DNA from: an uncultured Caldilineaceae bacterium
GTDB taxonomy: Bacteria > Chloroflexota > Anaerolineae > Caldilineales > Caldilineaceae
DNA: 64,000 nt
Direction of reading: 5' to 3'
Assembly: GCA_958295915.1 (NCBI GenBank)
Contig: OY282381.1
Location: 952,722 to 1,016,721, forward strand
The notes beneath the pieces are model-generated. The model worked only from the letters and a program-made list of their open reading frames with translations. It searched no databases and was not told where the DNA came from. How positions within the stretch are numbered: the stretch's first letter is position 1; each line of letters starts with the position of its first letter. Shown in pieces: positions 34,610 through 43,438 of this stretch. The translations under genes were made by a program, and so were the position numbers.

Positions 34610-35548
34610 TTGACCAAATATCTGATTTTGCGTTTACTTGGCATCATTCCGCTGCTACTCGTAGTACTCGTGATTATCTTCACTCTAGGCCACCTGGCTC
34701 CTGGCGACCCCATTGAAATGATGTATGAAAGTATGGAGACGGTGGTCGCCACTGAAGAGATGGTTGAGCGGGCGAGGGCTCGGCTTGGCCTGGACCAGCC
34801 GCTTTACCTGCAGTTCATTCGCTACGCGCGTAATATCCTTCGCGGTGACCTGGGTGATTCCATCGTTCGCAGTCGACCTGTGTTGGGGATGATCCTGAAA
34901 GTGTTCCCAATCTCCGCGCAACTGGGGCTATTGGCTTTCATCGTATTGGTGATGACCGGCATACCTTTGGGTATCCTGGCGGCAAGTAAACAGAACACCG
35001 CGGTAGACTATTTCATTGTCGGGGGCAGCCTGTTTCTCCGCACAGTTCCAGTTTATGTCCTCGCCCCCTTGCTGTTTATCATTTTGGTGCTTAGGCTGGA
35101 TGTCATGAATGTGCCCTATGGATGGCGGGGTATATCTCATCCGAATGTGATCATGCCGACCCTGATGCTGATCCTATTCCCACTGGCAGTCGTGATCCGC
35201 CAAATGCGAATCGGCATTCTGGAAGTTATGGACAATGACTACGTTCGTACCGCACGGGCAAAGGGGCTCCGAGAACGACAAGTCATTCTTACGCATGTCA
35301 TGCGCAACGCGATCACTCCAGTTGTAACCTCACTTGGGCTAATCGTCACAGGCCTCATAACAGGTTCGATCTTTATTGAGCAGATCTTCGGCATTCCTGG
35401 ATATGGCAATCTGTTCGTCACCTCGCTCATTCAACGTGATTACCCGCTCATGATGGGCTGCACTCTCTTTGGCGCCTTTCTTATCATGATGAGCAACCTC
35501 ATCGTTGATTTTGTATACCCGTTCTTGGATCCCAGAGTGACGCTGTGA
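34610..35548 (+). CDS. ABC importer permease, DppB/OppB type (third importer)
   Basis: 312 aa from a TTG with AGGAG 8 nt upstream. Six predicted membrane helices. The coupling loop is DYVRTARAKGLRERQVILTH and the end is YPFLDPRVTL. It is close to the protein at 6085 over most of its length (IPLGILAASKQNT versus IPLGCIAALRQNT). Its stop overlaps the GTG of the next gene by 4 bp, indicating coupled translation. Confidence 0.92.
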   Translation: MTKYLILRLLGIIPLLLVVLVIIFTLGHLAPGDPIEMMYESMETVVATEEMVERARARLGLDQPLYLQFIRYARNILRGDLGDSIVRSRPVLGMILKVFPISAQLGLLAFIVLVMTGIPLGILAASKQNTAVDYFIVGGSLFLRTVPVYVLAPLLFIILVLRLDVMNVPYGWRGISHPNVIMPTLMLILFPLAVVIRQMRIGILEVMDNDYVRTARAKGLRERQVILTHVMRNAITPVVTSLGLIVTGLITGSIFIEQIFGIPGYGNLFVTSLIQRDYPLMMGCTLFGAFLIMMSNLIVDFVYPFLDPRVTL

Positions 35549-36558
35549 CGAATACGACCTCAAACCAAGAGTCAGAGCAGTCGTCGTCAGAGACCATACA
35601 AGAAAGCCTCCTTGGACAACTCGAGTCACAAGAATTCGGTCTCAGAGGTCTGTGGAGCGACGCCTTCCGGCGCTTGCTCCGCAACCGTCTCTCCCTAATC
35701 GGTCTGATCATCGTGCTCTGTACCTACGCGACAGCTATCGTGGGGCCATTCCTCGCGCCCTACGATTACCTGGATCAGAATCTCGAACAGATCGCTTTGC
35801 CGCCCAATACAGACCACTGGCTGGGTACAGATGACGTCGGTCGCGACTATTTCAGTCGCTTGCTGCACGCTATGCGGACGGCGGTACTGATATCGATTCT
35901 CGTGCCCCTCCTGACTCTGATCATAGGTGTGACTCTGGGCAGTGTCAGCGCGTATTCAGGCAGAACAGTGGACAACACCATTATGCGCTTGGCAGACATA
36001 GTGATGACCATCCCCACTATCCTCTTCGCAGCCCTTATCAATGCCTCGATCGCAGAGCCACTGGAAATCGTAATGGGTAACCTGCATGAACAGACGGGGT
36101 GGAGTTTCCTGACCAATACCGTCTATCTGGATTATCTGATCGTCTTCAGTTCTCTTGCCCTTATCTCCTGGCCCGGCGAGGCGCGGCTGATTCGCGGCCA
36201 AATCCTTTCACTTCGAGAGCAAGAGTATGTGCTGGCGGCGCGTGCTGTCGGGGCCACCACCGGACAGATCATGCTGAAACACTTGGCCCCCAATGCCCTG
36301 GGCCCAGTCATCGTCAGTTTCACCTTCAGTATGTCCAGCGCCATGATCCTGGAAGCCTCGCTCAGTTACCTGGGCATCGGAATCCAACCCCCCGGCGCCA
36401 GTTTGGGATCCATGATCAACAGATCCATGTCAACCTGGCGGACTTGGCCGCATCTGATCGCCATCCCCGCCATCGTGTTGGGCATTGTGACGCTGGCGAT
36501 CAATTTCCTGGGCGATGGCCTCAACGACGCCTTGAATCCGCGGCAGTCAGGAAAATAA
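35545..36558 (+). CDS. ABC importer permease, DppC/OppC type (third importer)
   Basis: 337 aa from a GTG overlapping the previous stop. A Ser/Glu-rich N-terminus leads to a first membrane helix and the TDHWLGTDDVGRDYFSRLL signature. The coupling loop is EYVLAARAVGATTGQIMLKH and the end is NFLGDGLNDALNPR. It is closest to the protein at 7156, showing that importers 1 and 3 are related cassettes. The M14 peptidase gene follows 13 bp later; no ATPase gene is present. Confidence 0.92.
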   Translation: MTNTTSNQESEQSSSETIQESLLGQLESQEFGLRGLWSDAFRRLLRNRLSLIGLIIVLCTYATAIVGPFLAPYDYLDQNLEQIALPPNTDHWLGTDDVGRDYFSRLLHAMRTAVLISILVPLLTLIIGVTLGSVSAYSGRTVDNTIMRLADIVMTIPTILFAALINASIAEPLEIVMGNLHEQTGWSFLTNTVYLDYLIVFSSLALISWPGEARLIRGQILSLREQEYVLAARAVGATTGQIMLKHLAPNALGPVIVSFTFSMSSAMILEASLSYLGIGIQPPGASLGSMINRSMSTWRTWPHLIAIPAIVLGIVTLAINFLGDGLNDALNPRQSGK

Positions 36559-36571
36559 TGAAGGTTTTGCT

Positions 36572-38053
36572 GTGAAATTCACTTGGACATCCCGAGTTTG
36601 GTCACAAGGATCCGCAGACGGAAGCGAGCTACTATCATACCCGTCGTTGCCAGAAATAGAGACCTTTGCCAGAAAACTACAGGCCAGTCATCCGCATTCT
36701 GTTACCCTTGAAAAAGCCGGGCGTTCCGTGCAGGGACAGCCGATCTGGCTGTTGACCATCACCGACCAGGCCGCTGACGACCAAGATAAGCAACGCGTCT
36801 TGATGGTTGGACAAGAGCATGGTCAGGAGCGCAGCGCCAGCCTGGCCTTGCTGGAACTGGCGCGCTGGCTTGTAACACCGGCCGCGGCCGGAATACGTCG
36901 TAGCCAGAGCGTCGGCCTTATGCCGATAGCCAATCCCGATTCCTGGGAAGATCTGCGCTTCAACAATCTGAATGATGTGAACCTCTATGCAGATTATTCC
37001 CTTGAAGGTGAGCCTACCCAACCGGAATCTCAGGCCATCGCGCATACACTTGCCCGACTTCAACCTGAACTCTTCTGTTCACTTCACGGCACTGAATTCG
37101 GCTGGAAATACCGCATGGGTGAGAGTAACGGATTTTCCTGGACGACCAGCCAGTTCGATCGTGCTCACTCGCGCCTCTTTATTGAGGAAATCAACCGCGC
37201 GGCGGAAACCGCTGGATTCCCCCAAGACCGTGGCGAAGAAGAAGCCGAGCGCATCCTACCCTGGCTACCGGGCCATGTCTACCATTCATATTACTCCGGC
37301 CAGCGCATGACGTCATGTGTCCATGCCTATCACCGGTGCCACACCCTTGCCAACACAATGGAGGTACACCACCCGCTCAGCGGCCTGATCCGTTGTATAA
37401 GAATGCTCGAACTCGGTATGCAACCGTGGAGGACCGAAAAGGTAGCGGGGTATCCTGTGCGCACGATGTTCCAGCAAGATGAAACCTTCGTTGCCGCCTA
37501 TGGGCAAACAGCCGCTGAGCGCCGTGCCAGTCGTGTGGAGCTATGGACACATGCGAACCAGTTTCTTGTTGCTCGCGGGGTCAGTGAACCCGTGGGGCTG
37601 GCCGTCACTGCTTTCTCATTAGACCCTAACGATTTCGACCGTTGGCGCACAATGGAAATCGATGCCTTTCTGCGGCAATATGGGGAAGAGCAGGGAATCG
37701 ACCTAACCGAGATCCGCGCGGCATGCCAGCAGTACGACCGGCTCCAGAGTATACGCTGCGATCAGATAAAGCCCGTGGCGAACCCGCAGGGCGCCCCCCC
37801 AATACGGGCTGCAACCAAGGGTTTATCACTGCGCCTGCGGTTACCTGGCCAAGCGACCGTTCAGCGTATCTGGCTCGACGGCCGGACGATCCGTCCGTCG
37901 CCTCGTGATGGCTATGAAAGTTGGCATACGCCCAACAATTTCACTATGCTCCAGTTCAATATCCCGCCGCGGGCCCAGTCCGACCAATATCAGCGTCACC
38001 TGATCGTGGCGGCATATGAGGCCCCGCGTATCGACCGGGGAAAGCTAACCTAG
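36572..38053 (+). CDS. M14-like zinc carboxypeptidase (cytoplasmic)
   Basis: 493 aa from a GTG 13 bp after the permease. GRSVQGQPIWLLTITD precedes the zinc motif GQEHGQERS (H83, E86, canonical HxxE) and LFCSLHGTEFGW (H172) as third ligand. The C-terminal domain (GLSLRLRLPGQATVQRIWLDG) is shared with the paralogue at 31155. There is no signal peptide, so it would act on peptides or N-acyl compounds already imported. It is the last gene of the third-importer operon; the operon on the other strand converges on it. Confidence 0.82.
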   Translation: MKFTWTSRVWSQGSADGSELLSYPSLPEIETFARKLQASHPHSVTLEKAGRSVQGQPIWLLTITDQAADDQDKQRVLMVGQEHGQERSASLALLELARWLVTPAAAGIRRSQSVGLMPIANPDSWEDLRFNNLNDVNLYADYSLEGEPTQPESQAIAHTLARLQPELFCSLHGTEFGWKYRMGESNGFSWTTSQFDRAHSRLFIEEINRAAETAGFPQDRGEEEAERILPWLPGHVYHSYYSGQRMTSCVHAYHRCHTLANTMEVHHPLSGLIRCIRMLELGMQPWRTEKVAGYPVRTMFQQDETFVAAYGQTAAERRASRVELWTHANQFLVARGVSEPVGLAVTAFSLDPNDFDRWRTMEIDAFLRQYGEEQGIDLTEIRAACQQYDRLQSIRCDQIKPVANPQGAPPIRAATKGLSLRLRLPGQATVQRIWLDGRTIRPSPRDGYESWHTPNNFTMLQFNIPPRAQSDQYQRHLIVAAYEAPRIDRGKLT

Positions 38054-38122
38054 GCAGGATCGTTGCCCTGCGAAGGAGGCAGCCACCATGTCGTTCATGT
38101 CGATTGAACCCGGAATGAAGAC

Positions 38123-39346
38123 TTACCGCTCGCTGATCTCCCGCTGCACCGCCGCGATCAGTTCTCGCTCGTCCCAGGTAACCGCGATGGCATGGTAGTT
38201 CCGATCCCGGTAGAGAGGATTGTCCGCGTGTTGCCTGGCGTCACGCGCGCTGCGCATGGAGGGATTGTAGTAGTACATGGTGATTCCCTGGCCGCTTCCG
38301 CTGTCGTAGCGGACGATACTGGAGGGATAGCCCAGATCCGTGCGACGGGGCTCTTCAACAGTGTAGCCGTACAGATGGCCGGAAAAGGTTAGCAGACAGT
38401 CCAACCAGGAGTGTCCGTTGTCGCGGCTGATCCGTCCCTCGACGCGGTAGGGCGGATTGCGGTTGCCGTAGGTGAGCAGAATGTCGCCATTGGCAAGACG
38501 CACGAGGTCAGCGGGATGTTGGCGGGCGTCGGTAATCTGGCGCGGTGAAGACCAGGCGCGGCCGCCATCTTGCGAATGGGCGCTATGTAATCCTTGCGCG
38601 CCGTCGGCGCCGCGCAGTACCGCGAGGAGCGCGCCATCGGGCAAGGCAAGCAGCGCAGTCTCGTTCATATCGGGCGCGATCAGCGATATATCTCCCCAAG
38701 TCCGCCCGTCATCCCGCGAGCGGGCCAACAAGGCGTAGTCCGTTTGCGCGGCGCTCTGCTCTCCTATCAAACGGGCAAACGATGCCCAAGATGGGGATGA
38801 GAGGTTTGCCCGTCCGACCCATGCCTGACTGGTGTAGATGGGGGCGATCAGGGTATCGTCGGCCAGGGATACGATCTTGCCGTAGGGCGATCCAGTGGGC
38901 AGGGAGTCGATGGCCAGGGGATAGGGCTTCTCCCAGCTGAGACCGGTATCGTGGGAGCGGGTGGCCATCAGGGCGATGGGCTGACCACTAACGGCGCGGG
39001 CGCCCCCCTGGTAGTTGCCGTCCGCGTCGTAGTTGTGCTGGCGGTGGTATAGGAGGATCAGGGTTCCCTGGGGCGAAATGCCGAAGGCCGGGTTGCGGTC
39101 GTCGTCCTCACTGTCGGCGACCACATTGGGCGGGGACCAGGTGAGGCCGCCGTTCAGCGAGCGCACGACTTCCATACGGCCCTGGCGGCCGATATGGCCG
39201 GCGCCGCCCCGCAGAGAAGCGACAGCGACACCGTCTGGGGTCAGAGCCAGAACAGGGAAGAGGCCGCCGTCCTTATAGACGATGGTCTCCCGGGTTCCAG
39301 GCAGAGCGCGAATATCGAGGACACGATCGGGCGTATAGGTGGTCAC
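38123..39346 (-). CDS. Sialidase-like (BNR/Asp-box) propeller protein
   Basis: 407 aa from a GTG at 39346 with AGGAG 8 nt upstream. Five Asp-box-like repeats are visible: RSLNGGLTW, SHDTGLSW, SRDDGRTW, SQDGGRAW and SRDNGHSW, matching a six-bladed GH33-type propeller. The classic RIP motif and arginine triad cannot be assigned, so sialic acid specificity is not proved. No signal peptide. A repeat-derived segment (VGRANLSSPSWASFARLIG) lies near residue 180. It is the last gene of the minus operon, 105 bp after its neighbour. Confidence 0.8.
   Translation of the reverse strand: MTTYTPDRVLDIRALPGTRETIVYKDGGLFPVLALTPDGVAVASLRGGAGHIGRQGRMEVVRSLNGGLTWSPPNVVADSEDDDRNPAFGISPQGTLILLYHRQHNYDADGNYQGGARAVSGQPIALMATRSHDTGLSWEKPYPLAIDSLPTGSPYGKIVSLADDTLIAPIYTSQAWVGRANLSSPSWASFARLIGEQSAAQTDYALLARSRDDGRTWGDISLIAPDMNETALLALPDGALLAVLRGADGAQGLHSAHSQDGGRAWSSPRQITDARQHPADLVRLANGDILLTYGNRNPPYRVEGRISRDNGHSWLDCLLTFSGHLYGYTVEEPRRTDLGYPSSIVRYDSGSGQGITMYYYNPSMRSARDARQHADNPLYRDRNYHAIAVTWDERELIAAVQREISER
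38771..38817 (-). repeat. Palindromic dispersed element inside sialidase-like gene
   Basis: A 47-bp element bounded by ACGGGC and GCCCGT. Its core GCCCAAGATGGG and right end TTTGCCCGTCCGA match 42004-42044 in the deacetylase-like gene. The two proteins read it in different frames. Confidence 0.75.
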
Positions 39347-39373
39347 AGCAGAGTCTCCTGATTTCGGACTGTA

Positions 39374-39414
39374 ATTCTCCTGATCGATATGATGGACAGG
39401 ATAAAATCATAGTC
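39374..39414 (-). repeat. Dispersed leader repeat, copy 3
   Basis: Read on the minus strand it resembles copies 1 and 2 (ATCCTGTCCATCAT then ATCAGGAGAAT). It lies 28 bp before the GTG of the sialidase-like gene and has the same orientation relative to that gene as the other copies have to theirs. Confidence 0.5.
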
Positions 39415-39451
39415 ATTTTGCGATGCGCTCGATTCGATAGGCCGCCTCGCC

Positions 39452-40576
39452 CTACCTTTCCACCGTCACCCGCGCCAGCCACACGCTATTGGTATCGTTC
39501 ATCTCTTCGGGAATGCGGCGCCAACCGTTGGGAGCGCGATCGTACATGTAGAGCAGATGATTCTCGTCCACTGCCACGATTTCTGTGTAGGCCGTGGTTT
39601 TCTGCTGGGACAGATCATCGGAATAGATGATGGGTTCCTGGGGATGACAGGCGTTGTGGTGGGCGAGGACGTCGACCCGCTGCCAGTTTTGCCCGCTTCC
39701 ATCAGCGTTGAGCCACAGGTAGAGTCCTGGACGGCCTGCCGACAGGGCCACAGCGCCATCCGCCATCACAGCCAAGCTCGGCTGTACGGAAAAGACGCCC
39801 GGCATGGCCACAGCCGGCGTCCAGCTCTTCCCCTCATCGCCGCTCCAGGTCTGCCCTAAGGGCATCCGGCTTTCGACGCGAAAAACGCACAGAATGCGCC
39901 CATCCTGGAGACGGCAGATCGCGGACTCGCTGGGGCCCCCTTTTCCCGGCACTGCGCAGTTGGCATCGGCGATGATCGACCGCACCGCCCAATGCTCGCC
40001 GTCCGTCGACTCCACGGCCACAATCGTATCGCGTTCGTCCTCCGCAAAGCGCCCATAAACTGTCGCCAGGTAAGCGCCATCCTCCAGCCACAGAGTCTGC
40101 CCATTGAACGAAAAAGACGCGACATCAAGGCCAGGCACTATGACGGGGATTGGCGCCGGCATCCCTGTGATCACAACCCCCGTCGGCACATAGTCAAAAA
40201 ACCGCTGGCCGGCGGGGAAACGATTATAGGGAGCGCCTATCCCTTGCGGGCGAGGGCGAAGATCATAGGGCAAAAGGATGCTATCGCCAGAGTGCAGATG
40301 CAGCAGCGTCTGTCCTCCGTCACAGGATACAAACGGCTCGCTCCAGGTCAGGCCCCCATCCCGAGACCAGGTGACCAGATAGGGGACTCCGGACAAATGG
40401 ATGTCCGGTACCGGCGAAATCGTAGACAACAGATCGCCGTTGGACATTTTCCACAGGTTGGGGAACCAGAAATACCCTCTTCTGCGCCCCACCACTATAG
40501 GTTGGGAGAGCGTGACGCGCATTCCATCCAGGTCAAGCGTTTCCCTATCGATCCACGCAGCAGCTGTCTCAGCCAT
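39452..40576 (-). CDS. Sialidase-like (Asp-box) propeller protein
   Basis: 374 aa from the ATG at 40576, which has AAGGAG 6 nt upstream; an ATG at 40591 lies inside the duplicated ribosome-site repeat. Asp-box-like motifs are WSRDGGLTW, ESTDGEHW and SGDEGKSW. No signal peptide. ESAICRLQDGRILCVFRVE and SVQPSLAVMADGAVALSAG are typical of exo-sialidase-like proteins in glycan clusters. It is distant from the proteins at 38123 and 44885, so this operon carries three separate propellers of the family. Confidence 0.78.
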   Translation of the reverse strand: MAETAAAWIDRETLDLDGMRVTLSQPIVVGRRRGYFWFPNLWKMSNGDLLSTISPVPDIHLSGVPYLVTWSRDGGLTWSEPFVSCDGGQTLLHLHSGDSILLPYDLRPRPQGIGAPYNRFPAGQRFFDYVPTGVVITGMPAPIPVIVPGLDVASFSFNGQTLWLEDGAYLATVYGRFAEDERDTIVAVESTDGEHWAVRSIIADANCAVPGKGGPSESAICRLQDGRILCVFRVESRMPLGQTWSGDEGKSWTPAVAMPGVFSVQPSLAVMADGAVALSAGRPGLYLWLNADGSGQNWQRVDVLAHHNACHPQEPIIYSDDLSQQKTTAYTEIVAVDENHLLYMYDRAPNGWRRIPEEMNDTNSVWLARVTVER

Positions 40577-40615
40577 CGTCTTCTCCTTCATCTAATCGTC
40601 TTCTCCTTCATCTAA
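40576..40615 (-). repeat. 20-bp tandem duplication of a ribosome-binding region
   Basis: Two identical 20-bp units (40576-40595 and 40596-40615), each holding the rbs AAGGAG and, on the minus strand, ATGAAGGAGAAGACGA. Only the unit next to the gene is placed to serve the ATG at 40576. Confidence 0.8.
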
Positions 40616-40636
40616 CAAGATGAAATCAAATCGCTT

Positions 40637-42520
40637 CTACTCTTCGCCAAAGCGCATCCCAATCTCATGCTCGCCGCAGAGATCCACCGCGATCTGCGCA
40701 AAGCGATGGCCGTACCGCTCCACGCTGAGCGAGGAAACCGCTTCGCCGTCGAGAGTGAGCGCGGGAGGGTTTCCACTGGCAGGGAGCAAGAAAAGCAATG
40801 TCGCCTGGGGGAGACTGTCGGGAGCTTGAATCAAGTAGGCTCTGCCACCTGCAGAGGCCCCCTCTCCCTGAGTAATGGCCGCGCGGCGACGGGCCCGCTC
40901 CCAGGTGTTGATGGCCGCGCTTGTCCACCATTCCATACCAAGGCTGCGGGTGTAGGCTACCGTCTCGCGAATCGCTCGTTCACACTCCGGATCCTCGATG
41001 TGGGTTGGGTGGAAGAGGAAATGGGCAACCCCATAGGCGGCGTGGCACTGATCCGCCAGCGGCCGCATAAAGCCATGCGGGCAGACAACGGTCAGATCCT
41101 GGGTGAGAAAGCAGAGCGCGAGCACGTCGATGAACTCGCCGCCGGGACGGTCGTCTTGCATCGGCAGCCAGGGGTGCGATGTGCCGAAGGTAAAGCCCCG
41201 GTCTCCACGCGACTGCTCAATCTGAATGCCCTTGGCCTGACACCAGCGGTAGAACTCCAGACGACCTTGCCAGGCCAGGCCGTGGTTCTTGTTGGAGACG
41301 ATGCGCGAGAGACGGGTCTCATAGCATAGTGTGTCGTATTGCCAATCGAAATCCATCTGGCTCCAGCGGCGATCCTCCCGCAGCGGCGCGTTGCCGGTGG
41401 CGTAGTGCAGGGCGATTTCGGAATCTGACTGCTGCAGCGCGTTGTAGAAGGCGCGGGTGTAACCGGACACCGGCATCGTGCACCAGGTCGAAGGCGCGTC
41501 AAGTGAATGCAGAAGCTCGTAGAGAGACCAAGCCAGACTCTGCCGGTTGCCGTCGCTATCGTGGGACATGTGCGCAATCGAATGCAGCCCACGAGGCCAG
41601 TACCAGAGGACGGGCAGCGTCTCGCCGGCGCTACTGAAGAGGTGGAAGATGGCGCGCAGCAGCAGTTCGCGCAGAACATCGGCCATCGGCGTGAGCAGGA
41701 CGCGGCGATTGTAATGGGGCCGGCCATCCTCCCCGCGGGCAGCGTGGGAGTAGTAGAGATCATCCAGCGCGTCAATTTCGACAATATCCCCATCCCTGTC
41801 CGGATCCAGGATGGAACCTTGGGGCGTGCCTGTCGACTCACGAGGCGCTGCCGGCGTCACCGGCTTGCCCTGCTGGATATGAACCACAGAGGTGATCAGA
41901 TCGGGCGCGATGAGTAGCGTGCGGCCGCGGCCGCTTGTATGCGCGACGACAGCATCGGCGCTAGAGTTGTCTGTCCCCGGCGCGGGCAGCGTGGGCCTAT
42001 CGGACGGGCAACCGAGGCCCAAGATGGGAGGTTCGCCCGTCCGAACCTGTGATAGCGCGGCGCCGGTCGTTGCCGTGACCCGACTGCCGCCAAAGACGTG
42101 AATCTCCCGGCGCAACCCAGCGGTGACCGGGTGCGTTTCTGACGGCGGCCGCAGATACCCTTCGTCGAGGAATCCGTCCGTCCGCACGCCGAACAGACCA
42201 TCCAGACCCGACGCGCCGGCAATGCCGATCAGCGCGCCTCCGCTCTCGACAAAAGCGGCCGCTCCCGCTTTCTGGTCCGCATTCAGATCGAGATCCTGGG
42301 CCAGGATCAGAAGGCGCGGAGAGCCGGTTTGTTGCGTCCGCCACTGTAGGGCGGACGAAGACCCGGCGACCAGAGCATCCGGCGGCAGCAAGGAGAAGGG
42401 TATGCCGGCATGACGCAATATCTCGCTGATATAGGGGGCGGCATAAACAGGCAGATCCGTATTCCCCTTGCGCGGCTGTTCAGAACTGACGATCACAGCG
42501 ATCGATTGGGTTGTCACCAT
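40637..42520 (-). CDS. GATase-like plus polysaccharide-deacetylase-like two-domain protein
   Basis: 627 aa. Residues 1-230 look like a class I glutamine-amidotransferase/ThuA-type domain (LLILAQDLDLN, FVESGGALIGIAG). From about residue 270 a polysaccharide-deacetylase-like TIM barrel follows, with IAHMSHDSDGNRQSLAW (H320/D321 region) as the likely metal motif and HFLFHPTHIEDPECERAI late in the barrel. Residues 160-185 (VRTGEPPILGLGCPSDRP) derive from an inserted palindromic repeat. No signal peptide. It would deacetylate or otherwise process an internalised sugar; activity is inferred. Confidence 0.7.
   Translation of the reverse strand: MVTTQSIAVIVSSEQPRKGNTDLPVYAAPYISEILRHAGIPFSLLPPDALVAGSSSALQWRTQQTGSPRLLILAQDLDLNADQKAGAAAFVESGGALIGIAGASGLDGLFGVRTDGFLDEGYLRPPSETHPVTAGLRREIHVFGGSRVTATTGAALSQVRTGEPPILGLGCPSDRPTLPAPGTDNSSADAVVAHTSGRGRTLLIAPDLITSVVHIQQGKPVTPAAPRESTGTPQGSILDPDRDGDIVEIDALDDLYYSHAARGEDGRPHYNRRVLLTPMADVLRELLLRAIFHLFSSAGETLPVLWYWPRGLHSIAHMSHDSDGNRQSLAWSLYELLHSLDAPSTWCTMPVSGYTRAFYNALQQSDSEIALHYATGNAPLREDRRWSQMDFDWQYDTLCYETRLSRIVSNKNHGLAWQGRLEFYRWCQAKGIQIEQSRGDRGFTFGTSHPWLPMQDDRPGGEFIDVLALCFLTQDLTVVCPHGFMRPLADQCHAAYGVAHFLFHPTHIEDPECERAIRETVAYTRSLGMEWWTSAAINTWERARRRAAITQGEGASAGGRAYLIQAPDSLPQATLLFLLPASGNPPALTLDGEAVSSLSVERYGHRFAQIAVDLCGEHEIGMRFGEE
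42004..42044 (-). repeat. Palindromic dispersed element inside deacetylase-like gene
   Basis: 41 bp bounded by ACGGGC and GCCCGT, with core GCCCAAGATGGG. It is homologous to 38771-38817 and inserted in frame between the GATase-like strands. Confidence 0.75.
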
Positions 42521-42621
42521 ACCCTGGCTCCTATCGCAAGAAAAAAATAGCAGTGGTCAGTTGCCAGTGGCTAGTAGGATCGGCATCTTGCGCCTGCCCC
42601 GGGCAACCCTTGTGGTTGCCT

Positions 42622-43431
42622 CTACTGATCGCTGGCCACTGCAGTTTGCGCGCAGCGAAAGCCGACATGGCGGCGGCGCATTCTGGCGAAGCGATCATAG
42701 CGCGCCGCGCAGCGGGCGCGCTCCGCGCCGTTGTACCAGGAGCCGCCGCGGAGGACATAATAACCATCGTAGTGGACCTCTGGCTTTGCGCAGCGGGGGT
42801 TCGCCCGGGGACTCTGCTCGTAAAAATCGACCACATAGCGGTCCAGACACCACTCCCAGACATTGCCGGCCATGTCGCAGACGCCGTAGGGGCTGATGTT
42901 GCCTGCAGCCGTGAAGCGGTCCACGGGTGTTGGTCGCCCCAAGCCCGCTTCCAGAGCGTTGAGGCGACAGGAATCCCATTCATTGCCCCAGGGCCAACGC
43001 CGTCCATCACCGCCGCGGGCTGCCTTCTCCCATTCGGCTTCGGTAGGCAGACGCAAGCCTGCCCAGCCAGCATAGGCCAGGGCATCATCCTGGGAGACGC
43101 CGATCACCGGTTGCTGGGGCGCGTTGAAACGGGGATCGTCCCAACAATCGGGCGGAAGGGCGCCGGTCTCCTCCAGGTAGCGGCTATATTGGGCAACCGT
43201 GACCGGATACTGGCAGATGTAAAACGTATCCAGATAGACCGTGTGCTGCGGGCGCTCATCGTCAAAGCGATCGGCCCGCCAACCATACTGCCGGATCATC
43301 CGCTGCGCCTCCGCATCGTCCGTTCCCATGAGAAAATCGCCGCTGGAGATGCGGATGAGCGTCGATCCGTCCTGGTTTTGAAAGGTTTGTTTGTCCCCGC
43401 CATTGGAGGCGGGAAATGTGCGCGCGGCCAT
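42622..43431 (-). CDS. Formylglycine-generating-enzyme (SUMF1) domain protein
   Basis: 269 aa from the ATG at 43431 (AGGA upstream); longer readings are encoded by the junction repeat. SUMF1/FGE-sulfatase motifs are GDFLMGTDD, YPVTVAQYSRYLEE, LRLPTEAEWEKAARGGDG, DMAGNVWEWCLDRY, YVLRGGSWYN and RHVGFRCA. Enzymes of this family oxidise a cysteine of sulfatases to formylglycine; others have different roles. No sulfatase is seen in the window, so a partner elsewhere or a different function is possible. The last residues (TAVASDQ) and the TAG are encoded by the repeat at 42620-42645. Confidence 0.85.
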   Translation of the reverse strand: MAARTFPASNGGDKQTFQNQDGSTLIRISSGDFLMGTDDAEAQRMIRQYGWRADRFDDERPQHTVYLDTFYICQYPVTVAQYSRYLEETGALPPDCWDDPRFNAPQQPVIGVSQDDALAYAGWAGLRLPTEAEWEKAARGGDGRRWPWGNEWDSCRLNALEAGLGRPTPVDRFTAAGNISPYGVCDMAGNVWEWCLDRYVVDFYEQSPRANPRCAKPEVHYDGYYVLRGGSWYNGAERARCAARYDRFARMRRRHVGFRCAQTAVASDQ

Positions 43432-43438
43432 GGCTGTC

